A stretch of 64,000 nt of DNA from Cognatishimia activa. GTDB lineage: Bacteria; Pseudomonadota; Alphaproteobacteria; Rhodobacterales; Rhodobacteraceae. Positions 15,584 through 24,981 of the stretch are shown one piece after another. The DNA is taken from positions 2,392,501 through 2,456,500 of the forward strand of contig NZ_CP096147.1 of NCBI RefSeq assembly GCF_026016445.1. Reading direction: 5' to 3'. A program made the translations under genes and the position numbers. The notes beneath the pieces are model-generated. The model saw nothing but the letters and a program-made list of their open reading frames with translations, did no database searches and was not told the origin of the DNA. Within the stretch, counting starts at the first letter, position 1, and the number at the start of each line of letters is the position of its first letter.

Positions 15584-18500
15584 ATGTTGCGTTACTTCGC
15601 TCATCATCCGAATGCCGCCAACCTTATTCTTCTCGCCGGTCTTTTGATTGGCTTGATAACCGTGAGTTCCATCGAACGGGAGACATTTCCAGAATTCAGC
15701 CCATCCATAGTTACAGTTGATGTCACTTACCCCGGCGCGTCGGCGGTAGATGTCGATGAGCAGATATGTGTTGAGTTAGATGGAGCCCTCAGTGGCACAA
15801 GTGACCTCCACAGCCTTCAATGCCAATCTGTCGAAGGTCGTGCGACTGCTACTCTTGAAATGTCCGAGAGTGGTGAAATTGGGCAGTTCTTTAACGATGT
15901 TTCGTCAGGGACAGCGTCGATTTCAACCTTTCCCACAGAGGTGGAGCCACCTGTTGTGGCCATATCCGGGCGCACCGAGGTAATCGCTTTGCTAGCAGTT
16001 TCAGGCCTTCATACTGAGGATGGCCTCCTGCGATATGCGGAAGAGTTGGCCGACCGTATCGGACAACTCAGCCAGGTAGCGGGCGCAAGCGTATCGGGCG
16101 TCTCCCAATCCGACATCATCGTCAGCTTCTCTCAAGAGGAACTACGTCGATATGGGGTCAGCGCGCAGGATGTCGCAGACATTCTGGAATCACGAAGCTT
16201 GCAAGCGCCTCTAGGTTCGCTGAGCACATCAAATCGTGATATCGCCTTGCGTCTCGATGAGACGCGAAGAACCATCCCTCAGTTAGAAGACTTGATCATT
16301 CTCCGGAATGCGTCCGGAGGTTTGGTTCGCCTTGGGGACTTTGCAAAGATCGAGCTTCGAGCAACCAACCCTGAGTCAAAATCTTTGATCGACGGCAACC
16401 AGGCGGCGATTATTTCAATCACCAAGGCAAAAGCAAATGATGCAATTGATGCGTTTGCGCAGGTCACCGAGCTATTGGAAATAGAGCGGTCCTTATACCC
16501 TGCCCCCTTCGCGATCGAAGTCACAAATGACATGACCGCGACAGTCGCTGATCGCATCGACCTTGTTGTCAAAAATACCATTCAAGGGCTCGCCCTCGTG
16601 ATCGTTGTGATGTTGATGTTCTTTTCGCTCCGCGAAGCGATCTGGATTTCGGCCGCCCTGCCCTTCTCTTTTCTGGTGGGTCTGTTCTTGATGAGCCAAG
16701 TCGGTGTGACCATCAACATGATCTCGCTGATTGCGTTGCTCATGGCAGTTGGGCTGATCATGGATGACAGTATTGTCATTGCCGACAACATCGCGAAATG
16801 GCGGCGCGAGGTCGGGCCACAAGAGGCAGCTTACCGTGGGATGCGCGAAGTCTTTCCTGGGGTCTTGTCTTCCTTCTTAACGACAGCCTGCGTATTCGGA
16901 CCGCTCATGTTTTTGAGCGGCACCTTTGGGGCGATCCTGAAAGTTATTCCTATCGTTTTGCTCATCACTCTATCGGTCAGTTTGATAGAGGCGTTTTTGA
17001 TCTTGCCACGCCACCTTTCACATACGGGTTCTGGTAAACCTCAGGAAGAACGTCTCGTGCCGCGTCTTCTGGAAGCTTTTAAGAGGCGCTTTGTCCTGCC
17101 CGCGGTAGTAGCGCTGGTTCGGCTGCGCTATTTCACGGTCGGTACAGTAGTTGCCATTTTGATTGTTTGTGTTGGTCTAATCGCGAATGGCACCGTAAAA
17201 ATCATAGGTTTCCCTGCAACGGAAGCCGACACCATTGAGGTCAGGGTTGCGTTGACGACTGGCAGTCAACTTGACCGCACTGAAACCGTCGTCGAAACAT
17301 TGATAACTGCGTTGGAGCGGGTTGACGCGGAGCTCACGCCAGCAACCGAAGGCGGTTTACCGCTGGTCCTGCGACACCTTGTTCGTTTCTCAGAAAACAG
17401 CGATGTCAAAGACAACGGTCCGCATACTGCAACCGTGTCGGTCGATCTGCTTGAAGCAGCAAGACGCAATGTGTCGGCGGAAACAGTGCTGGCCAAGTGG
17501 AAGGAATACGCTGGTCTGATCACGGACGTGTCACAAATCAATTTTACCCAATCTGAAAGTGGTCCAGGCGGCAACGATCTTGAGGTAGAGTTGTTCGGGA
17601 GAGATGCTGAAAACTTGGCCAAAGCGGCGGGCGTCTTGCTCAGCCTTTTGCAATCTCGAGATGACGTGATCAGTGCCTACCAGGACTTCTACGGCGGAAC
17701 ACCAGAGATTTCTGTCTCGTTGAACGAATACGCTTACAGCCTCGGCGTCACGCAGCAACACGTCGTCAGCCAACTTCGAACAGCATTTTCGGGAACCGAG
17801 ACAGACAACTTCAAAACGGGCGCGACAACGCGCGAGGTTCGCGTAGAATTGTCTTCGGAAATTCGCTCAATGCGAGAATTAGAACAATTTTCGATCAGTC
17901 TGCCCGGGGGGCAACAAGTGGCGCTGAGCTCAATAGCCAGCCTGAAACCCGGCCTTACATTTGCTCAGATCACACGAAAAGATGGCGCAATGGTCGCCAG
18001 GATTATCGGTGATATCGACAATTCGACACAAACCGCTACGGGCATCGGGGACGTAGTCACTGACGAACTTGGGCCAATAATGGCGGTGGATTATCCGGAC
18101 GTGTCAATTGGGATTGGTGGATCGGCTGAAGAGACAGGCACTGCAATGATGTCTATTGCGACCTCACTTTTGCTTGGTTTGGTGGGGGTCTACATCATTC
18201 TCGCATTTCAATTCCATAGCTACGCTATGCCGATATTCGTCATGATGTCGATTCCATTTGCGCTCATTGGCACCATTCTGGGGCACGTCGCGCTTGGATA
18301 TGACTTGTCCATGCCAAGTCTAATTGGCTTCGCTTCGCTTGCAGGCGTCGTAGTAAACAACGCGATCCTCTTCCTGACTTTTTTCGAAGGCTCTGTAGAA
18401 GATGGTAACTATGAGAGCGCTGTTGTTTCAGCCGTAGATCACCGTTTCCGCGCTGTAATCTTGTCATCATCAACGACTTTTGTGGGTTTGCTGCCGATCA

Positions 18501-18733
18501 TTTACGAGAGTAGCCCACAGGCACAAACACTGGTGCCTTTGGTCGTTGCCGTAGCCTTCGGCCTATTGGCTTCCACATTTCTTGTGATTTTTGTGTTTCC
18601 GGCTCTTATTGCCATCTTCTTTGATTTCGGAAGCCTCGACCGGTGGCTTGAAACCCGCGATCGGACTGCTTCCGAAACCCTTAAAGACGACGCTTCACAT
18701 CCGAACTCCAAGTTGGGTCGTGCCTCAACTTGA
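15584..18733 (+). CDS. RND efflux transporter permease
   Basis: A 1049-residue AcrB/MexB-superfamily pump with the expected twofold plan: TM1, large periplasmic loop, TM2-6, TM7, second loop, TM8-12. The TM4 proton-relay motif is clear (V-G-L-I-M-D-D-S-I-V-I-A-D-N), with paired aspartates. The related TM10 segment reads V-V-V-N-N-A-I-L-F. Sequence style is closer to the metal/uncharacterised RND group than to AcrB. Last gene of the EF-hand operon; convergent with HdeD. Confidence 0.93.
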   Translation: MLRYFAHHPNAANLILLAGLLIGLITVSSIERETFPEFSPSIVTVDVTYPGASAVDVDEQICVELDGALSGTSDLHSLQCQSVEGRATATLEMSESGEIGQFFNDVSSGTASISTFPTEVEPPVVAISGRTEVIALLAVSGLHTEDGLLRYAEELADRIGQLSQVAGASVSGVSQSDIIVSFSQEELRRYGVSAQDVADILESRSLQAPLGSLSTSNRDIALRLDETRRTIPQLEDLIILRNASGGLVRLGDFAKIELRATNPESKSLIDGNQAAIISITKAKANDAIDAFAQVTELLEIERSLYPAPFAIEVTNDMTATVADRIDLVVKNTIQGLALVIVVMLMFFSLREAIWISAALPFSFLVGLFLMSQVGVTINMISLIALLMAVGLIMDDSIVIADNIAKWRREVGPQEAAYRGMREVFPGVLSSFLTTACVFGPLMFLSGTFGAILKVIPIVLLITLSVSLIEAFLILPRHLSHTGSGKPQEERLVPRLLEAFKRRFVLPAVVALVRLRYFTVGTVVAILIVCVGLIANGTVKIIGFPATEADTIEVRVALTTGSQLDRTETVVETLITALERVDAELTPATEGGLPLVLRHLVRFSENSDVKDNGPHTATVSVDLLEAARRNVSAETVLAKWKEYAGLITDVSQINFTQSESGPGGNDLEVELFGRDAENLAKAAGVLLSLLQSRDDVISAYQDFYGGTPEISVSLNEYAYSLGVTQQHVVSQLRTAFSGTETDNFKTGATTREVRVELSSEIRSMRELEQFSISLPGGQQVALSSIASLKPGLTFAQITRKDGAMVARIIGDIDNSTQTATGIGDVVTDELGPIMAVDYPDVSIGIGGSAEETGTAMMSIATSLLLGLVGVYIILAFQFHSYAMPIFVMMSIPFALIGTILGHVALGYDLSMPSLIGFASLAGVVVNNAILFLTFFEGSVEDGNYESAVVSAVDHRFRAVILSSSTTFVGLLPIIYESSPQAQTLVPLVVAVAFGLLASTFLVIFVFPALIAIFFDFGSLDRWLETRDRTASETLKDDASHPNSKLGRAST

Positions 18734-18818
18734 ACGCATCCTGGCGTGATTGAAACATATCCCCACCCTGAATACTCGGCTGTCGCACCTGCTCCACGTC
18801 TGGTAGTAATGCGATTTA

Positions 18819-19367
18819 CTACCCCACAGTGCTTTCCATCTTCTTCAAACCTGCGCCCATCGCCATATAAGCCCAACCGGAAGTCAAAAGGCTCAAACCG
18901 AACATTAACCCCAATGCCCATGAGGCCGTGCTTGGCAAACCTGCGAACACAAAGATACCCGCTACAACCCCAACGATGCCGGAAAGGATCATCACGCCCC
19001 TACCGGGTTTAGATGCTGAAGTAACCCCGACAATCAGCTCGAGTATGCCTTGCCCCACCAACTGAATCGCCAAGATGATGGTCAGTGTCAAAAGGCCGGT
19101 CAGGGGAAAGAATGCCAACCAACCGCCCACAAACAGGCAGATTGCACCGATCAAAAAGCTGAATAGAGGTGAAGGGCCACCTTGACGCAGCGCCGCGTAC
19201 ACAACCAATGCACCAAACAGCAAGAGCATCCAGCCTAGCATTACTTTGAGGGCTATTGTGGTGAAGATCGGGGCGGCAATCGCAATGATGCCGAGAATTA
19301 CGGCGCCCACACCCACTCCGTACACGATTCCGCCCACTGTTGGATCACTGTTTGCTTCTTTCATCAT
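18819..19367 (-). CDS. HdeD family (DUF308) membrane protein
   Basis: A protein of about 182 residues with six hydrophobic segments in three hairpins, typical of the HdeD/DUF308 family associated with acid resistance in E. coli. AAGGAGA precedes paired ATGs at 19367 and 19364; the frame runs back to 19454 without support. Last gene of the leftward four-gene operon AI-2E/K+ channel/hydrolase/HdeD. Confidence 0.82.
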   Translation of the reverse strand: MMKEANSDPTVGGIVYGVGVGAVILGIIAIAAPIFTTIALKVMLGWMLLLFGALVVYAALRQGGPSPLFSFLIGAICLFVGGWLAFFPLTGLLTLTIILAIQLVGQGILELIVGVTSASKPGRGVMILSGIVGVVAGIFVFAGLPSTASWALGLMFGLSLLTSGWAYMAMGAGLKKMESTVG

Positions 19368-19434
19368 CTGTCTCCTTTTGAGATATTGTGGCCAATGCTT
19401 TGACGGTTTTCGCTTCAGACCGTGGGCTCCAACT

Positions 19435-21075
19435 TCAATCAACTTCCGCATCAAGCTGCGTTTTCAACATCCTCGTTTGCTCATTGGTCCAGGTCTCAGA
19501 AGGGATGACTTCAAGCCAGGCATCAACGTAGCTGCTTGGAAGAAAGCTGTGTCCAAAGCCGTAGGGCGGGCTAGCTGAAATCGGGATGTCGAACAGAACT
19601 TGAAAGAACGTCACGACAGGATACCAATCGAAATATTGTGAAATATCCTCCGCACGACCTTCGTCAGACAACCAGTCTGGTCGTGCGTATAGAAGGCTCG
19701 CCCCAAACCACGACATCGGATCGCTGGCATGTTGGATATAGACGTAGCGTTGATTTGCCCATTCTGAGTACCCATCCCTCAGCGAGCTTTCCCTGCCGGT
19801 AAAACGCAACAGAGACCCATCTCCCACACGGGGAAGCCAGATCGGACTACCCTCCGTGCGGGAGGCAACCAATTCGCGCCATAGGTCAGATGGAAAGGGT
19901 GGACCACTGCGTAGGGCACCATCGATCGGGTCACTTAATGTCGCGAAATGCGACGCTGCAGCTTCGGACCCCATTGAACCCAGACTCAGGCCAAACAGAT
20001 AGAGTTTTGGCCGAGTCTCGGCATCCATTTTAGTCCAGCGATCATAAACGGCATCAAATAGAGCTTTCGATGACTGCTTTGAACGGTTTGGATCTAGAAG
20101 GATCGTCATCCAACTTGGTGTGTAAGAGTATTGGAGACCAACAATGGCTGTGTCGCCGGCATGAATGTACTCCAGTGCGTCCACTGCGCCGGGGTCAAGC
20201 CAGCCTGTCCCCGTTGGGGTGCCAAGCACCAGAATGGAGCGATCGAACGCCCCTACCCGGTCCATCTCCGTAAGAACCAGATCAACGCGTTCAGACTCAG
20301 TTTCTGCTAGCTCCAGGCCGCCGTATATCCGGATCGGGTCCTGAGCGTTCTCGAGGCCAAATGCTTTCAGATCCTCACGAGATGGCCCGCTCACAATGAA
20401 GTCTTGACCCCATTTTCCAGTCTTGTCCCAGGTTATCAGGCTCGCGTCGCTGCCCGCCTGGGAAGACCTGACAGGTTGTTCCACACCTTCTTCGGATGTT
20501 CTGTTTGAGACGAAGTAGATGCCATCAAGAATGTCCACCGCGAGATTGGCCAAACCGCCGGTGATGCCGAAAATCGTTACCAGAATCACGCTGAGGAAGC
20601 TCAGAAGTGCTCCTGCCCGTCCCGGTAAGACATGCGTGATCTTTTCAACGGCCCTGCGCCACAGCCATTTGACACCAGCACCAATCGAAAAACAAACCAA
20701 GATCACAACGCTGGCCAGCGCAACGACTTGGACTACGAAGACAGCTGTCACTGCCTCCATGCCCATGATTTCCCGCAATTCATTTGCCCATGTAGTTGTG
20801 CGTAGACAGGACCAGCCGAAAAACAACAAGGCGCTGGCTAGGGCTAACAAGAACGCGTTGTTATGTCGTTTTGCAGGCAGCTCGAAGTAAGTCAGAACGA
20901 CGATGGATCCGCGGCCTAGTGCGTAGCCAACAGAAAAGACGAGCCCCGTCAAAATACCTTGGACAAGAAAATTCCGAGGTATCAAAGATGGCGTCAAAGA
21001 CATTCCGGCAAACACCACAGCCAAAACCAGGCCCAGCCAGCTGAGATGTTTAAGTCTCTCGGTTATGCCCATCAA
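19435..21075 (-). CDS. Membrane-anchored alpha/beta-hydrolase family protein
   Basis: A 546-residue protein. The first 190 residues hold about five membrane helices and match the Abhydrolase_9 N-terminal domain. The C-terminal soluble part is the Abhydrolase_9 domain, with nucleophile elbow G-L-S-L-G-S and a terminal region with H-S-F. A lipase/esterase role in the envelope is plausible, but no substrate is established. Its start overlaps the channel gene by 26 bp, indicating one transcript. Confidence 0.85.
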   Translation of the reverse strand: MMGITERLKHLSWLGLVLAVVFAGMSLTPSLIPRNFLVQGILTGLVFSVGYALGRGSIVVLTYFELPAKRHNNAFLLALASALLFFGWSCLRTTTWANELREIMGMEAVTAVFVVQVVALASVVILVCFSIGAGVKWLWRRAVEKITHVLPGRAGALLSFLSVILVTIFGITGGLANLAVDILDGIYFVSNRTSEEGVEQPVRSSQAGSDASLITWDKTGKWGQDFIVSGPSREDLKAFGLENAQDPIRIYGGLELAETESERVDLVLTEMDRVGAFDRSILVLGTPTGTGWLDPGAVDALEYIHAGDTAIVGLQYSYTPSWMTILLDPNRSKQSSKALFDAVYDRWTKMDAETRPKLYLFGLSLGSMGSEAAASHFATLSDPIDGALRSGPPFPSDLWRELVASRTEGSPIWLPRVGDGSLLRFTGRESSLRDGYSEWANQRYVYIQHASDPMSWFGASLLYARPDWLSDEGRAEDISQYFDWYPVVTFFQVLFDIPISASPPYGFGHSFLPSSYVDAWLEVIPSETWTNEQTRMLKTQLDAEVD

Positions 21076-21463
21076 TATGCGCCTCCACTTCTTCCAATGC
21101 GTCGCGGATCATGGGGTCTTCTTTCACATGTCTGTAAAATTCCGACGCGACGCTCGTGGCCAAAACCACGAAGAGACCGACGCCTACAAAGACAAAACCA
21201 ATGGTGAACAATTTCCCAACTGAGGTTTGTGGCACCACATCACCGTAGCCGATCGTGGCAGCCGTCACGACGACGAAATACGCTGAATCGAGCAATGACC
21301 ATCGCTCGACCAGCCAATAGAATACAGTCGCCGCTCCCAGGACTGAGCTGTTGATCATCAGCAACCCGACCACCTTTCCCGCTGAAAAGGTCCGCGCCAA
21401 CGATCTAACAAGGTGTATGTGAACCTTGAGAAATCTGAAATTGGTGACCTCAGACATCTCCAC
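21050..21463 (-). CDS. Two-helix potassium channel protein
   Basis: A 137-residue Ion_trans_2 protein with two membrane helices flanking the pore loop. The selectivity filter T-I-G-Y-G-D-V-V-P is intact. There is no RCK domain; a short charged C-terminal tail follows. It overlaps its neighbours on both sides (14 bp upstream, 26 bp downstream). Likely a K+ channel used in envelope or osmotic stress (inference). Confidence 0.88.
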   Translation of the reverse strand: MEMSEVTNFRFLKVHIHLVRSLARTFSAGKVVGLLMINSSVLGAATVFYWLVERWSLLDSAYFVVVTAATIGYGDVVPQTSVGKLFTIGFVFVGVGLFVVLATSVASEFYRHVKEDPMIRDALEEVEAHIDGHNRET

Positions 21464-22535
21464 GTTCCGACATCATGACAGCAATGGGTCGCACTGAGGG
21501 GATCTCGGAAAGGATGATCATGATCACTGCGGTCAGAGGCACTGCAAGAATGGCCCCGATAGACCCCCAGACGACCATCCAGAACGATAGCGCAAGCAGA
21601 ACCATAAATGGGCTGAGATTGACCGAACGTCCCAATAGTCGGGGCTCAAGAACATAGCCGACGTAAATCTGAGCAGCCATCAAGGTCACAAAAGCCAATA
21701 TACCCAATATCCAGCTGCCAGTTTGCAGGAAAGCAATGACAACCGGGAAGAGTACGCCGACCACTGATCCGATGTAGGGAATATAGTTGAAGAGCGCGAT
21801 CAGCAGCGCCCAAAATAATGCGAATTCGACGCCAAGCAGCAAGAGGATCACGAACGAAACCACTCCCAAAATCGCATTCACTAGCGTTTTGGCGCCTAGA
21901 TAACTCCCAATCCGCTTGTTGATGTTGTTGGCCATCAAAATGGCACTAGCGGCTTTACCTTGATCAACGAAGGCCTTCTCTGTCTTCTTTGGCAAGTCAT
22001 CCAATTCAGCCGCTAGAAAAGCGGCATAGAGTAACGCGGAGACAACTACAGAACCAAATGAGTAAACAACCGATATGAGGTATTCCATTATCGTGCCAAA
22101 ACTGACCGTTTCGGATACTGTGGTACCAATACTCTCCCAGTCGATCGTCGTTTCCAAGCCCATGCTGTCCAGAAGCTGGGTCATCAAAACCTCAAGGTTT
22201 TCTGCATAGACCGGTACCGTCTCGGAAATGCTCTGTGCGTTTTGCGCAATGAAGAGGACTAGAAGTGAGAGAATTGCTAAGAAAAATATGATTACGGTAA
22301 ACCTTCGAACTCCCCTTGGAAGATTCTTCATCCCTCCAAACCTTGCCAGTGCATCAGCGGCTGCCACATAGAGATAGACGCCAATGACGCCAATTAAGAC
22401 TGGCAGGATAACTGACTTCCCTATGATGCAGAGCCAACCGATCAACACAGCCAAGCCAAGATAGCAGGACAACGCCAACAGCTGGACAAAGCCAGATGAT
22501 GCACTGTTTGCTTTCTCGTTCTCGTTGATGTCCAT
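21450..22535 (-). CDS. AI-2E family transporter
   Basis: A 361-residue AI-2E (PerM/TqsA-like) membrane protein with about eight helices and the family C-terminal motif F-N-Y-I-P-Y-I-G-S...E-P-R-L-L-G-R-S-V-N-L-S-P. Members export autoinducer-2 or act as Na+/H+ antiporters. The ATG at 22535 has AGGGAGGAA upstream; longer frames lack this. First gene of the leftward operon, with a MarR-type palindrome 42-53 bp before its start. Confidence 0.88.
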   Translation of the reverse strand: MDINENEKANSASSGFVQLLALSCYLGLAVLIGWLCIIGKSVILPVLIGVIGVYLYVAAADALARFGGMKNLPRGVRRFTVIIFFLAILSLLVLFIAQNAQSISETVPVYAENLEVLMTQLLDSMGLETTIDWESIGTTVSETVSFGTIMEYLISVVYSFGSVVVSALLYAAFLAAELDDLPKKTEKAFVDQGKAASAILMANNINKRIGSYLGAKTLVNAILGVVSFVILLLLGVEFALFWALLIALFNYIPYIGSVVGVLFPVVIAFLQTGSWILGILAFVTLMAAQIYVGYVLEPRLLGRSVNLSPFMVLLALSFWMVVWGSIGAILAVPLTAVIMIILSEIPSVRPIAVMMSERGDV

Positions 22536-22943
22536 GAAGTTCCTCCCTATGGGAACGTAGCTTGCATACGTATATGTTGCAAGTGCAAGCTTATATCTCA
22601 TTGAACCTGTAAGAAGTTGCTGAGAGTGCTGATTTGTTGAATGAAACCGAAGCGCCGAACGTCTGGTTCCCGTAAACGCATTTTCGATGGCGAGAACTGA
22701 TGATCCACAAGGTTGGAACGGGCGCGTTCCTGTCATTGGCTGCGGCGCGGAGACGGCCCGAGCCAAACATTCGTGAACATCGCGGCGAAGGTGTCAGTAG
22801 AGCCCAGTTTTCTGGATGCTGCGCGAACCACCAATGACTGCTATGCGCAGATGTAGCAGACTTTGCAAAGTAGAATGAGTTGTCCAATAGAAGACCTGAG
22901 CAAATGCACTGGACAATGGGCTAATTCCATTCAGGAACTGAAA
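22536..22943. other. Intergenic between AI-2E operon and retron RT
   Basis: About 400 bp holding the promoter of the AI-2E operon near 22560-22600 and the 3' trailer of the retron. No credible gene; open frames here lack start signals. No strong T-tract terminator seen for the retron. Confidence 0.5.
22561..22590. promoter_or_regulatory. Predicted MarR operator of the AI-2E operon
   Basis: TTGCAAGTGCAA at 22577-22588 has the same TTGCA-nn-TGCAA layout as the site by the MarR gene at 11154-11165, and shares TTGCAAGTG with 11220-11228. A further TTGCA half site lies at 22562. It sits about 40 bp upstream of the AI-2E start, where a repressor would block RNA polymerase. Confidence 0.6.
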
Positions 22944-23909
22944 TCAAAGCCATGGAATTGGTTGAAACTCTGGGTCTGGCGCTACCTCCAAATTTGGGTG
23001 CCGCAGAACCTCGTCGATCACGCCATCTCCATATTTTGAACGTAAGTTTTTTTCGAACTCAGGTTCAATATCGCGAGCGAAAGCCAGTAGGCCACGCATA
23101 TAATAAATCTCCCCAGCATCCAGTTTACCGTTTAACCAACGGTGAACCAGCGCTTTTATTTCACGTTTTCTTTCGCGGCCAATCGACAATTTATGGTCCG
23201 AAGTGATGATCACACCTGTGACCCGCCTGGCATATTTTTTGGATAAGTAAGTTGTCTTACGCCTGTTTAGTCGAAGCGTAAGGTGAGCGACATCTCTCTT
23301 TGCTTTCGCGATCAGTGGTTCAAGCTTTTTTAGTCGGTCCGGTTCGTTTGCCGAAATAAAAAGGTCATCTGCGTATCTAGAATAAATAAGCCCTTTAGAC
23401 TGGCACCAGTCGAAAAGTGCCCTGTCAAAATCAAACATCATGGCATTCGTCAACGCCGGTGAACTTGGTGCGCCGATTGACAGACGGCCAAATCGACACA
23501 CGATATTTCCGACAAATCGCAAATCGTCGTCATCAAAAGGCATGCCCAGCTTTTCAGCCTCTTGTTTAACGAAATTTTCGACCTGCGTTTGACCGAATGA
23601 TGGAAAGAAATTCGCAAAGTCATATCGGTTTGTGTATCTACTCGTCCTATGTCTCTCCGCGTTCTCTCTAACGCCGCTCCCCTTCCTGTAGGCCGTCGCA
23701 GCATGATGGACCGGAAATCTGTCGATGATTACTTTGGTAATCCATCTTTGCAGGGCCTTGATTTCACGACTTGGGTGCTCGATCTTTCTGTGCCCATGCC
23801 CCCGTTTAGGGATGAGGTAAACTTTGTACCGTCGATCTGCGCTTGCAGCCAGATGCCGAAGATCTTGCACGTCAAGTTTTGTAGTTCTTGCGATCTGTTG
23901 AATCAGCAT
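22944..23909 (-). CDS. Retron reverse transcriptase
   Basis: A 321-residue retron-type RNA-directed DNA polymerase. The retron-specific N-A-x-x-H motif is at residues 83-87, the first catalytic Asp near 97 (R-Y-D-F-A-N-F-F), the S-I-G-A-P-S-S-P-A-L-T-N motif near 144-155, the Y-A-D-D box at 179-182 and the retron V-T-G motif at 230-232. It would use the adjacent msr-msd RNA to make branched msDNA. Its ATG overlaps the effector stop by one base (TGATG), so the two are translationally coupled. Order RNA-effector-RT resembles Ec86 and Salmonella Sen2 (St85). Confidence 0.95.
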   Translation of the reverse strand: MLIQQIARTTKLDVQDLRHLAASADRRYKVYLIPKRGHGHRKIEHPSREIKALQRWITKVIIDRFPVHHAATAYRKGSGVRENAERHRTSRYTNRYDFANFFPSFGQTQVENFVKQEAEKLGMPFDDDDLRFVGNIVCRFGRLSIGAPSSPALTNAMMFDFDRALFDWCQSKGLIYSRYADDLFISANEPDRLKKLEPLIAKAKRDVAHLTLRLNRRKTTYLSKKYARRVTGVIITSDHKLSIGRERKREIKALVHRWLNGKLDAGEIYYMRGLLAFARDIEPEFEKNLRSKYGDGVIDEVLRHPNLEVAPDPEFQPIPWL

Positions 23910-24817
23910 CAGTCCAGTTCCTTTAAGATCGCCTGGAAATCACCATCGGCAGCAAAAAGTTGCGCGGAGATATCAACCGTCAGCTCGCTATGAGCTGTCT
24001 TAAAGCCGTCGCGTAATTGAAGAGCCTGAGGTTTGCCATCATGCACTGTGAGATGACCATAGTCCCCAATTTCAATAAGTCGCTTCGAACCCAACAAGAT
24101 TGAAATAATTTTCTTCACTTTACTTGCACTGAAGTGGTTTCCAAAAAGAGCTGTCAAAAAAAACTCAATGTCATCGGTTGTGGCGATCACCAGAAGTTCG
24201 ACTAGCTGGTGAGCCAATGCAAACAACTCAAATGAGCTCATTTTTGAGAATTCAACTACGGAAAACTGTCTGCGATTCCCCTTTAGCTTCACTCGATCAA
24301 CAATTCTTTGCGACACCAAACTGAAATCGGGGTTTTGATAGTCCATCTGAATTGATGTTTTGAAGATAGACTTTTTATCGACCTTGCTTGCTGGGCCAAG
24401 AGATATGAAACTGTCAGATCTTTGGTGATTGGAATCTAATGCCAAGACAATCTTCTTAACAAGGTCCTCTTGTCCTGAGAAATATCCCAGTTCTGCGAAC
24501 GATCCAGGTGCTTCGGGAAATAAAACAATGGCCAAGGAAAGGTCCCCAATCAGCTTCTCAAAGTCGGCGATGTCGAATGGTTCGGTGTCTCCCATTGAAA
24601 AATAATCAAGCATGGCAAACTCAGGCTCGAAGAACTCATGCTCAGGTAGTAGCGCCGCAAACTTTTTTTGAAACTGACGCCGCATGTCTTCGTCTTCGTT
24701 GCCGCCGCAAACGAAAACAATGTTGCTCTGGCGAAGGATGCTAAAGCCATTCTTCAAAAGCTGGATCACCCTACTGCGTAGCTCTTTATTGGTATCGCTA
24801 AGCAGCGGGTGATCCAT
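23909..24817 (-). CDS. Retron effector: nucleoside-deoxyribosyltransferase-like plus winged-helix
   Basis: A 302-residue protein of the Ec86/St85 (RcaT) retron effector type. The N-terminal half is Rossmann-like with F-V-C-G-G at 35-39 and L-F-P-E-A-P-G-S-F-A-E-L-G at 99-111, the nucleotide-hydrolase core with the expected catalytic Glu near 109. The C-terminal half is helical and looks like a winged-helix domain (residues about 190-280). In known systems msDNA and RT hold this toxin in check until phage attack, after which it depletes NAD or nucleotides. The start lies about 20 bp after the msd hairpin. Confidence 0.9.
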   Translation of the reverse strand: MDHPLLSDTNKELRSRVIQLLKNGFSILRQSNIVFVCGGNEDEDMRRQFQKKFAALLPEHEFFEPEFAMLDYFSMGDTEPFDIADFEKLIGDLSLAIVLFPEAPGSFAELGYFSGQEDLVKKIVLALDSNHQRSDSFISLGPASKVDKKSIFKTSIQMDYQNPDFSLVSQRIVDRVKLKGNRRQFSVVEFSKMSSFELFALAHQLVELLVIATTDDIEFFLTALFGNHFSASKVKKIISILLGSKRLIEIGDYGHLTVHDGKPQALQLRDGFKTAHSELTVDISAQLFAADGDFQAILKELD

Positions 24818-24823
24818 TCTTTT

Positions 24824-24981
24824 CTCTTACTTAAGCGACCGACTTCGAAATGTTTGTCGGCTCCGAGGAGGAACGACCGGTGACGACAAACATTTCGAAG
24901 TCGGCGCCCAAAGTCGTTCAATCAAAATCAGCCTGGCAAATCACCCGGCATAGAGCGTTTTTAAAAACACCCAGCTAAGAG
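24824..24981 (-). ncRNA. Retron msr-msd RNA
   Basis: Directly upstream of the effector. Read on the minus strand: a1 (CTCTTA, 24976-24981) is followed by GC, as in the TTAGC priming-guanosine context of Ec86. Then come an msr hairpin GTTTTTAAAAAC (24957-24968), a second hairpin with stem GCCgGG/CCaGGC (about 24933-24951), and a long msd hairpin with a 21-bp perfect stem (24839-24859 with 24884-24904) and a 24-nt loop. a2 (TAAGAG, 24824-24829) pairs with a1. The pairing a1/a2 is short, so exact ends are uncertain. Confidence 0.85.

Noticed and set aside
24839..24904. 21-bp inverted repeat considered as a transcription terminator or IS end
   Set aside because: No T-run follows, no duplicated target, and its position just before a retron effector fits the msd stem far better.
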